Shown: piece by piece, positions 7,489 to 12,416 of the stretch
Position numbering within the stretch: the stretch's first letter is position 1
Layout: every line of letters starts with the position of its first letter
Assembly: GCA_017937735.1 (NCBI GenBank)
Contig: JAGBCZ010000005.1
Coordinates: 1 to 12,416, forward strand
DNA length: 12,416 nt
Direction: 5' to 3'
Origin: Alphaproteobacteria bacterium
GTDB lineage: Bacteria; Pseudomonadota; Alphaproteobacteria; Rs-D84
Made by a program: the position numbers and the translations under genes
Notes under the pieces: generated by a model
What the model saw: only the letters and a program-made list of their open reading frames with translations
What the model was told of the DNA's origin: nothing
The model's database searches: none

Positions 7489-9276
7489 TTATTCCTGTAA
7501 AAATCCGCCAGACTGCATTTTCCACAGGCGGGCATATTCGCCACGCTTGCGCAGTAATGATTGGTGGCTGCCTTGTTCAATAACATGGCAATCCTTGATT
7601 ACAATAATACGGTCCATATTACGCAAGGTGGACAAGCGGTGTGCAATCGCAACCGTTGTGCGTCCGGCCGCCAGTTCGTCAAATGATTCCTGAATTGCGA
7701 CTTCGGTTTCGCTGTCCAGGGCGGATGTTGCCTCGTCCAGGACCAAGATAGGCGCATCTTTCAAGAATGCACGTGCGATGGCGATGCGCTGTCTTTGACC
7801 ACCTGATAATTTGATACCACGGTCACCAACCAGTGAATCGTATTTCTTGTCTGTTTCCATAATGAAATTGTGGGCGGCGGCACGTTTGGCTGCACGGCGG
7901 ATTTCCGCATCGGTTGCATCCACCTTGCCATACCCAATGTTTTCACGCAGGGTGCGATTAAACATTGTTGGGTCTTGTGGAATAAATGCAATATTTTCGC
8001 GCAATGAATCCTGGGTGTATTCTTTGATATCCTGGCCGTCAATCAGGATTTGACCGTGTGTTGGATCCCAAAACCGCATCAGCAGGTGTACCAATGTTGT
8101 CTTACCCGCACCCGATGGACCAACGATACCGACACGTTCGCCACATTTGATTTTCAGGTTCAAGTCACGCAGAACCCATTTGCGTTTGTATTTGAACGAT
8201 ACATTGCGGAATTCAATTGTGCCACATGTGACCTGCATATCTGGGGCATTTGGCGCATCCATGACTTCAATCGGGGCAACCAGCTCTTCATAGGCACGTG
8301 CAGCAGCACCTGTTTTTTCTATAATCGTTGGTATCATATCAATTACAGCTGCAATGGTTCCAAATACACCGATATAGATACTTGTTGCCAAGACTGCGCC
8401 TGCGATTGTCATCTCGCCCTTGGCATACAGATATACGCACAGCAAAATATTTATACCTGTTGTGATATCCCATACAACGCCTGGAACACCATTGAATAAG
8501 CGTTGCAGAAATCCTGTGTTGATTGTTGCTTGTACTTGTTCTGTGCGAACAGGGGCCAGATGTTCTTCTTCCTGTTTGGAACGCGCAAACAGTTTTACCA
8601 GCGAATAATTTGATACACTGTCCAGAACCTTGCCCTGTAATTTGCTGATAACTGTTGCGCGGTGCTTGGTTGCGGCCTTTAATTTTTTTGATAAACGCCA
8701 TGAATAAATAACTCTAAATACAATAACTGCAAAGAACATGTATGCAACGTATCGGTTCACAGCAAACAATAATGTTGCATTAACGACAATTGTGGACAGA
8801 CGGCAAAACGCATCAATAATGTTTCCTAATGCATCAAACCCTGTTGAGATTTGTCCCATTTGACTGCTGGTTTGTCCGGCCATACGACCTGTCCAAAATG
8901 ACATGGATTGTCTATGGACATAGGCTGTCAGAACCTCTGATATTTGGCGATAGGCACGTGGCGACCAGTGATTGTTAATCCAGCCTCTAATTTGCACAAG
9001 TGTCGTAACGGTAAGGTTTAATCCAATTATCATCAATACGGTTGGCAATGCATGTTCCATCAATGTCATGCCGGCTGGTACCGGTGTTTCGAATATTGCC
9101 ACTGTCCAGCTTTGAATAAGTGGCTGTAATACGCGGTCAAATGCGACAATAAATGATAAGATTGCACCCGCCAGAATCATCCAGCCATTACCATGAATTG
9201 CGTGTTTAAAATAAAATCCCCACAGGGTTTTGGGCAGGTTTGTTGTTTTGTTGGCTGTTTGTTTCTGTTTGGTCAT
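7489..9276 (-). CDS. ABC exporter, fused membrane and ATPase domains (MsbA-like)
   Basis: A half-size exporter of 595 residues that should homodimerise in the inner membrane. The N-terminal membrane domain spans about residues 30-320, with hydrophobic segments near 31-48, 77-95, 160-190, 270-285 and 290-315. The nucleotide-binding domain has Walker A GPSGAGKTT (386-394), Q-loop FIPQDP (431-436), signature LSGGQ (490-494), Walker B ILVLDE (510-515) and H-loop His546 in AHRLST. All catalytic elements are intact. Substrate is unknown: the family includes lipid, peptide and drug exporters. The start is supported by GGAGAG just before the ATG. It is first in a three-gene operon with the two YHGS proteins, and the whole operon sits between the two copies of a 56-bp repeat, which suggests it arrived as a block. 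Confidence 0.93.
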   Translation of the reverse strand: MTKQKQTANKTTNLPKTLWGFYFKHAIHGNGWMILAGAILSFIVAFDRVLQPLIQSWTVAIFETPVPAGMTLMEHALPTVLMIIGLNLTVTTLVQIRGWINNHWSPRAYRQISEVLTAYVHRQSMSFWTGRMAGQTSSQMGQISTGFDALGNIIDAFCRLSTIVVNATLLFAVNRYVAYMFFAVIVFRVIYSWRLSKKLKAATKHRATVISKLQGKVLDSVSNYSLVKLFARSKQEEEHLAPVRTEQVQATINTGFLQRLFNGVPGVVWDITTGINILLCVYLYAKGEMTIAGAVLATSIYIGVFGTIAAVIDMIPTIIEKTGAAARAYEELVAPIEVMDAPNAPDMQVTCGTIEFRNVSFKYKRKWVLRDLNLKIKCGERVGIVGPSGAGKTTLVHLLMRFWDPTHGQILIDGQDIKEYTQDSLRENIAFIPQDPTMFNRTLRENIGYGKVDATDAEIRRAAKRAAAHNFIMETDKKYDSLVGDRGIKLSGGQRQRIAIARAFLKDAPILVLDEATSALDSETEVAIQESFDELAAGRTTVAIAHRLSTLRNMDRIIVIKDCHVIEQGSHQSLLRKRGEYARLWKMQSGGFLQE

Positions 9277-9368
9277 GCTGCTCTCCGTTTAATTTCACAC
9301 GGATATTTTATCATAAACAGTCATAATCAAGAAACTTTTTTTACCAGAAAAACCAAACAAATATGGAT

Positions 9369-9424
9369 ATTTATTTCTTTTTATTTTTCGCTTTTTGTAC
9401 GGGCGTATCACCCAGCAACTGCAT
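9369..9424 (-). repeat. 56-bp direct repeat, right copy (3' end of 9371-9637 gene)
   Basis: Right-hand copy of the repeat at 6192-6247, one mismatch in 56. Here it is the intact coding end and stop codon of the small membrane gene. Offset between the copies is 3177 bases. Confidence 0.9.
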
Positions 9425-9637
9425 TTGCATTTTCAAGATTACATCTTCTTTGACCTTGATTTGTTGCAATAACCTTTCATTTTCTTGTCGCAGCGCAGTC
9501 AATTCTTGGCGACTGGTTACAGATTGACGCATCATTTGACGACTGCGTTTACGGTTCAAGAAGAAAGCAAACATTGCCCCCACAACCGCACCAATTGTCG
9601 CACTGATTACATCAAAAAGTGTTTCCATGATAGCCAT
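9371..9637 (-). CDS. Small single-span membrane protein with coiled coil
   Basis: An 88-residue protein of no recognised family. Residues 7-28 form one hydrophobic helix (FDVISATIGAVVGAMFAFFL), followed by a basic patch NRKRSR and a long heptad-like coiled coil (about 41-76, TSRQELTALRQENERLLQQI and on). The end is Lys-rich (KAKNKKK). The layout suggests an inner-membrane anchor with a cytoplasmic coiled coil, by the positive-inside rule. ATG at 9637 and ATG at 9628 (METLFDV) are both possible starts; neither has a strong ribosome site. It lies between the HAD phosphatase (gap 31) and the ABC operon. Its 3' end is duplicated at 6192-6247. Confidence 0.75.
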   Translation of the reverse strand: MAIMETLFDVISATIGAVVGAMFAFFLNRKRSRQMMRQSVTSRQELTALRQENERLLQQIKVKEDVILKMQMQLLGDTPVQKAKNKKK

Positions 9638-9668
9638 GAAAACACCATAACATTTTTTTATTATTTAA

Positions 9669-10274
9669 TCACTGGGATTCTTTTCGCATGCCTGTTTTTG
9701 GGTCAATCCAGACCTGCTCTGCTGCGATTTCCATCATTGGCAAATCAGACTTACTGTCTGAATATGCACGCACAACCAATGGAATTATTTTATTTTCCTT
9801 GGCCCATTGGTCCATAATATAAACCTTGTTCCGTCCCCAGCACAGCACATTATATTTCCAAGGCCGCTTGGCATCCATTTCAGAACAAAATACCGCATCA
9901 AAATTCATATCACGTACCAACGGACGTAACAGATAATTTGCAGATGCAGACAACAATACCACCTTGCGCCCTGCATCACGTTCACTTTGCACACGTTCCT
10001 TGGCCCAACCGAAACGATTGCGTTTATGCTGTTTTATAAAGCCAGGCGCATACTTTTTTACCATTTTCACATTTACAAACCGGCGCATAGTTTCACGCCA
10101 CCAAATCCCATCTGGGTTAAAGCAACGCGCAATCGCACCCACCAATATCAATGGCAAAAACAACCACGGACGAACCGAGTGACGAAAACAATACTTTGCA
10201 AATTCAAAATTCGCATCATACGCAGACAGTGTTCCATCAAAATCAAACAATACAACTTCTGTTTTTTTCAGCAT
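9669..10274 (-). CDS. HAD-superfamily phosphatase, subfamily IB-like
   Basis: A 201-residue hydrolase using an aspartyl-phosphate intermediate. Motif I DFDGTL (11-16) supplies nucleophile Asp11 and acid/base Asp13. Motif II is LLSASANYL (107-115). A Lys near 150 (GRNKV) could serve as motif III. Motif IV is YSDSKSDLPMME (171-182) with Asp173 and Asp177. The helical cap lies between motifs I and II (about 20-100) and includes a hydrophobic stretch WLFLPLILVGAIA (37-49) that could contact a membrane. This is the HAD-IB/PSP-like arrangement seen in phosphoserine phosphatase relatives; substrate is unknown. AAAGG precedes the ATG. It may be co-transcribed with the 9371-9637 gene. Confidence 0.85.
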   Translation of the reverse strand: MLKKTEVVLFDFDGTLSAYDANFEFAKYCFRHSVRPWLFLPLILVGAIARCFNPDGIWWRETMRRFVNVKMVKKYAPGFIKQHKRNRFGWAKERVQSERDAGRKVVLLSASANYLLRPLVRDMNFDAVFCSEMDAKRPWKYNVLCWGRNKVYIMDQWAKENKIIPLVVRAYSDSKSDLPMMEIAAEQVWIDPKTGMRKESQ

Positions 10275-10345
10275 TAAAAACCTTTTTGATATAAATTACA
10301 GAAATTATATTCCAACCACCACGCAACCGCAAGATAAATATGATT

Positions 10346-11371
10346 TCACACGCCCAGATGCTTTTTTATAAACTGCACCATTTTTTCATTGGAATAAACA
10401 CGTGCGATTGCCAGCAACGCATTTTGCAAGTTATATGTATTTGCCCACTTCATCAACCCATGTGTAGATGCCAAACTGGACACAGTAACAAACGAACGCC
10501 GATTATGCTGGGCGATTTTTTTTATTCTGCGTTTAATTCTGGCGACAGTTCTTTTACGCAACAACAGAAAATTTTTAAACAAGCGAAATCCGATAAAAAT
10601 CATACCCTGTGATTTTATAATTGTGGCCTTGGACAACTGCAAATCCAGTTCTGCAGATACAAATTCTCTAATTGGTTGTTTTATACTGTGCAAGAAATTC
10701 TTGTCATTATGGAAAATGCAAAAATCATCACTGTACCTGACATAGTTTTTACATTTCAGTTTGTGTTTAATAAATAAATCTAGTTCTGTCAGATACAGAT
10801 TTCCCATCCACTGACTGGTCAAATTTCCGATTGGCAGATTTTTTCCACCAGGCAACGAAAACACAATAATACGCAACAGTTTTAATATTTTCCTGTCATG
10901 AATTTTTCTGGCAATTATGTTCATCATAATTTCATGATTTATACTGGGATAGAATTTACGAATATCGCATTGCAGAACATACTTGTTTTTTCTGACGAAT
11001 AACATTGCCTGTTGTACAGCACTGTGAATCCCACGTCCAGGAATACATGCAAACGAATGTTTTACAAATCTGTTTTGCCAAATTGGTCCCAAAACGTTAA
11101 TCAGCGCATGATGCACAATATGATCTGGATACAGCGGCAATTCATAGATTTCCCGGCGTTTTGGTTCAAAAACTTCAAAAATATGATATTTAGATGTTTT
11201 AAATCTGCCAAAAATTAAATCTTGGCGCAATTTTTCCAGCAATTTATCTTTATTTGCCAAAAATACTTTTGTTTGTCTTTTTGACTTTTTACTTTTGACT
11301 GCTTTTTTGGCGGCCAATTCAAAATTTTCAACAGATATGAATTCATCCCATAAATTTTTATGTGTTTTCAT
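10346..11371 (-). CDS. Reverse transcriptase, DGR type
   Basis: A 341-residue reverse transcriptase with no visible maturase, nuclease or protease domain. Motif A is CDIRKFYPSI (135-144, catalytic Asp136). Motif 4 is LPIGNLTSQ (179-187), the IGNxTSQ form characteristic of diversity-generating retroelement RTs and unlike the QGxxxSP of retrons and group II introns. Motif 5 is YSDDF (213-217, Asp215-Asp216), and motif 7 is FIGFRL (259-264). The N-terminus MKTHKNLWDEF resembles other DGR-clade RTs, so I prefer ATG 11371 to the GTG at 11383. The C-terminus (SSLASTHGLMKWANTYNLQ) fits the thumb region. All catalytic residues are intact. The gene follows a frameshifted small gene by 19 bases on the same strand and lies downstream of a candidate template repeat. 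A non-DGR use, such as defence, remains possible. Confidence 0.9.
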   Translation of the reverse strand: MKTHKNLWDEFISVENFELAAKKAVKSKKSKRQTKVFLANKDKLLEKLRQDLIFGRFKTSKYHIFEVFEPKRREIYELPLYPDHIVHHALINVLGPIWQNRFVKHSFACIPGRGIHSAVQQAMLFVRKNKYVLQCDIRKFYPSINHEIMMNIIARKIHDRKILKLLRIIVFSLPGGKNLPIGNLTSQWMGNLYLTELDLFIKHKLKCKNYVRYSDDFCIFHNDKNFLHSIKQPIREFVSAELDLQLSKATIIKSQGMIFIGFRLFKNFLLLRKRTVARIKRRIKKIAQHNRRSFVTVSSLASTHGLMKWANTYNLQNALLAIARVYSNEKMVQFIKKHLGV

Positions 11372-11390
11372 CGCATTACCCACATAACAA

Positions 11391-11716
11391 CTATGACAAA
11401 GAATAGTACCGGTCTATTTTCACTATTGTTCCACGAAACGGCATCTTATCACGTGCAGATTGTATTTGATCAATCAGAACCACAGACCCAGTAAATGCAA
11501 CACAAACCTGATTATTTAAAACGAACTGAATTTGCAAACATTTTCCTTCTGGTTTTTTCTTGGAATTAGTAATTCTAAATCCACGACCAAGATTTCTTTA
11601 TTCAAAATTTCATCCAGTCGTTTTTTATCACCTGGCATTGGCAACTTGTCCCGTGCAAAATCGGCAAACGTATGACATTCACTAGAATTTATCTTGGCAA
11701 TATCCGACAAAATCAT
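11391..11716 (-). pseudogene. Small OB/ssb-like gene with an internal frameshift
   Basis: Reading from ATG 11716 (ribosome site AAAAGGA about 6 bases upstream) gives MILSDIAKINSSECHTFADF and on to DEILNKEI, then runs out of frame and stops near 11516. A different frame continues smoothly from about 11590 as LGRGFRITNSKKK, KCLQIQFVLNNQVCVAFTGS, VLIDQIQSARDKMPFRGTIV and KIDRYYSLS, ending at TAG 11391. Joined, they give 108 residues, and one inserted base near 11585-11597 restores the frame exactly. The second half looks like small beta-rich phage-type proteins that may bind single-stranded DNA; this is from memory and uncertain. It is not the helical Avd accessory protein of classical DGRs. Explanations are a disabled gene, a sequencing or assembly error, or, less likely, programmed frameshifting. 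Confidence 0.7.
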
Positions 11717-11717
11717 T

Positions 11718-11783
11718 TTACATCCTTTTATTGTAATGATTTAGATATCCTGGGTCTTCATCATGATACTGAACGATTACCAA
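11718..11783 (-). CDS. Possible 21-residue leader peptide before the ssb-like gene
   Basis: From TTG 11783, preceded by AGGAG with about 9 bases of spacing, the frame reads LVIVQYHDEDPGYLNHYNKR and a final Met, stopping at 11718-11720, one base before the ATG of the next gene. Such tight spacing suggests translational coupling. The sequence looks protein-like but is very short and could instead be the tail of a decayed gene, since a stop lies about 11 codons upstream. It overlaps a strong hairpin (11743-11794). Confidence 0.25.
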   Translation of the reverse strand: MVIVQYHDEDPGYLNHYNKRM

Positions 11784-11794
11784 CCCAGATATCT
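11743..11794 (-). promoter_or_regulatory. Inverted repeat upstream of the ssb-like/RT genes
   Basis: Arms 11743-11755 (AGATATCCTGGGT) and 11783-11794 (ACCCAGATATCT) pair over 12 positions with a single bulged base and enclose 27 bases. There is no T tract, so it is not an obvious terminator. It sits in the leader of the ssb-like/RT operon and could control translation or mark an RNA boundary. Confidence 0.55.
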
Positions 11795-11856
11795 CCTGCG
11801 TTTTTTGTTTGCGTTATTTGTTTATATAACAATAACACTGGTTGTATCACCCCACC

Positions 11857-11899
11857 TTGATGTGAAAGGCATCAAAACAGATATGTTTCATCATATCTG
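11857..11899 (-). terminator. Two adjacent hairpins after the template-repeat region
   Basis: TTGATG/CATCAA (11857-11862/11870-11875) and CAGATATG/CATATCTG (11878-11885/11892-11899, perfect 8 bp, loop of 6). On the minus strand the second stem is followed by TTTT, giving a weak intrinsic-terminator look. They may end or fold the RNA running from the template-repeat region toward the RT. A further 8-bp inverted repeat AAACTTTT/AAAAGTTT lies at 11937-11944/11953-11960. Confidence 0.4.
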
Positions 11900-11969
11900 A
11901 AAAGCGTTTTATACACTTTGTCCCTGCAGGCTGGCAAAACTTTTTCCTTGTGAAAAGTTTATTTCCTTT

Positions 11970-12089
11970 ACCCAAGGGGCCGACCGACCCGAACAACCCG
12001 GACCGCAGAGCGGCGTTATTCTGGGCGTTGTTACCGCAGTTGTTAGCACAATTGGACGCACAATTCGAAGCGGAATTCGAGTTGTTGAA
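11970..12089 (-). ncRNA. Candidate DGR template repeat (TR) with adenine-free 3' segment
   Basis: On the minus (RT-sense) strand, 12089-12012 forms 26 codons in one frame, of which 11 are AAC or AAT. All but one of the adenines in the stretch are in those Asn codons; the exception is one CAG. DGR template repeats have just this design, because adenines are the mutagenised bases and AAY codons diversify without creating stops. It is followed by 46 bases (12015-11970) with no adenine, resembling the GC-rich initiation-of-mutagenic-homing segment at a TR 3' end. The element is on the RT strand, upstream of the ssb-like gene and RT. Exact TR boundaries cannot be set without the matching variable repeat, and none is present in the window. 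The alternative is a coincidental low-complexity coding segment. Confidence 0.6.
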
Positions 12090-12198
12090 CACCCAACGCG
12101 AATACGCAGCACACCAACAATACGTACAACACGGCAATACAACCAACACCGTTTTGAAACGATGCAAAAAAATATTCCTTAATATTTTCCTGCATCAT
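12043..12198 (-). CDS. Possible 51-residue small membrane protein overlapping the TR candidate
   Basis: From ATG 12198 (or ATG 12195) the minus strand reads MMQENIKEYFFASFQNGVG, then the hydrophobic run CIAVLYVLLVCCVFALGV (about residues 20-37), then a Cys-containing tail to TAA at 12043. The run is long enough for one membrane helix. The ribosome site is weak (AAAG), the start lies inside a 16-bp hairpin (12161-12196), and the 3' end overlaps the candidate template repeat in a different frame. It could be a genuine small protein or a chance ORF. Confidence 0.25.
   Translation of the reverse strand: MMQENIKEYFFASFQNGVGCIAVLYVLLVCCVFALGVQQLEFRFELCVQLC
12161..12196 (-). other. Perfect 16-bp hairpin on the RT strand
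   Basis: Minus-strand arms GATGCAGGAAAATATT and AATATTTTTTTGCATC pair over all 16 positions, with two G-U pairs and an AAGG loop. On the plus strand the same two positions would be A-C mismatches, so the fold favours a minus-strand RNA, the same sense as the RT. It lies about 70 bases upstream of the template-repeat candidate. Confidence 0.65.
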
Positions 12199-12224
12199 TC
12201 TTTAAAAACATCCAGAGAATTGAT

Positions 12225-12383
12225 GGTCGGGCAGTTAGAAAAATCAATATCACAAATGACCCCGTTTGTCTTTAGTCAAGACCTATTGTATAACAAACGG
12301 CTCCCCGACCAGTTAAACAGTTGGGGTACGCAAACAAATGTGGCAAAATACCACAAACACGGGCAATGATGTGACAACACATC
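12225..12383 (-). other. Nested and serial inverted repeats upstream of the TR candidate
   Basis: GGTCGGG/CCCGACC (12225-12231/12304-12310) encloses CCGTTTGT/ACAAACGG (12262-12269/12293-12300), a nested pair. Further right are TGTGG/CCACA (12339-12343/12351-12355) and GATGTG/CACATC (12368-12373/12378-12383). No convincing coding frame covers this stretch. Two minus-strand frames are open from the right edge, to 12276 and 12313, and either could be the tail of an upstream gene. The density of complementary arms suggests a folded RNA or a recombination site. Confidence 0.5.
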
Positions 12384-12416
12384 GTGTGACATCGGCTTTT
12401 CTACGACCGCGAACCC

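Noticed and set aside
10346..11371. Retron or group II intron interpretation of the RT
   Set aside because: Motif 4 is IGNLTSQ rather than the QGxxxSP form. No maturase or HNH domain and no msr/msd-like pair of end repeats were found directly next to the gene.
11970..12140. A variable-repeat partner of the candidate TR elsewhere in the window
   Set aside because: I looked through the gene 3' ends and intergenic regions and saw no near-copy; the known repeats in the window are unrelated to it.
11847..12167. Minus-strand 106-residue Asn/Cys-rich frame
   Set aside because: It starts at a TTG inside a hairpin with no ribosome site, and its Asn-rich core is better explained as the template repeat. 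The tail of about 55 residues after that core does not fit a DGR target C-terminus.
11950..12369. Plus-strand 139-residue reading frame starting at GTG 11950
   Set aside because: It has no ribosome site. Its Leu/Gln-rich helical part is the antisense of the AAY-rich stretch, and it runs across several strong hairpins. Kept only as an alternative to the template-repeat call.

Overview
The window is AT-rich bacterial chromosome. The bL28 sequence, the separate SPOUT TrmH-type methyltransferase and an alphaproteobacterial-style heat-shock promoter upstream of clpB suggest an alphaproteobacterium, perhaps one of the small AT-rich gut or host-associated lineages. This placement is inferred from sequence features only. 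The DUF4301 gene, a family I associate mainly with Bacteroidota, hints at gene transfer.

Layout, left to right. At 2-874 (+) is a 5'-partial zeta-toxin/ABC-type-ATPase-like protein. At 896-1179 is a non-coding block with three degenerate structured repeat units sharing a GTAGTGTACA core. At 1171-3228 (-) is a ClpB disaggregase with no N-terminal domain, preceded by a CTTGAAA-type heat-shock promoter. Divergent from it is a DUF4301 protein (3371-4804, +), followed by rpmB (4886-5254, +) and tRNA-Leu(CAA) (5277-5361, +). The tRNA 3' end plus its terminator is duplicated 144 bp downstream, where the second copy overlaps the end of trmH (5532-6131, -).

From 6192 to 9424, a 56-bp direct repeat (55/56 identical) brackets a three-gene operon on the minus strand: an MsbA-like ABC exporter and two paralogous YHGS-motif proteins of unknown function. 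The right copy of the repeat is the 3' end of a small membrane/coiled-coil gene (9371-9637, -). The left copy is a displaced 3' fragment of that gene, so the block looks like an inserted module. A HAD-IB phosphatase gene follows at 9669-10274 (-).

The right end (10346-12416) is the most unusual part. It holds a reverse transcriptase with the LPIGNLTSQ motif of diversity-generating retroelements (DGRs). Just upstream is a frameshifted small gene. Beyond that, on the same strand, lies a 78-base stretch where nearly every adenine falls in Asn codons of one frame, followed by a 46-base adenine-free stretch. That is the expected look of a DGR template repeat followed by an IMH-like segment. The region around it carries many inverted repeats, some with G-U pairs only on the RT-coding strand, suggesting a structured RNA. 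No variable repeat or clear target gene is visible inside the window; the target may lie past the right edge or elsewhere in the genome.
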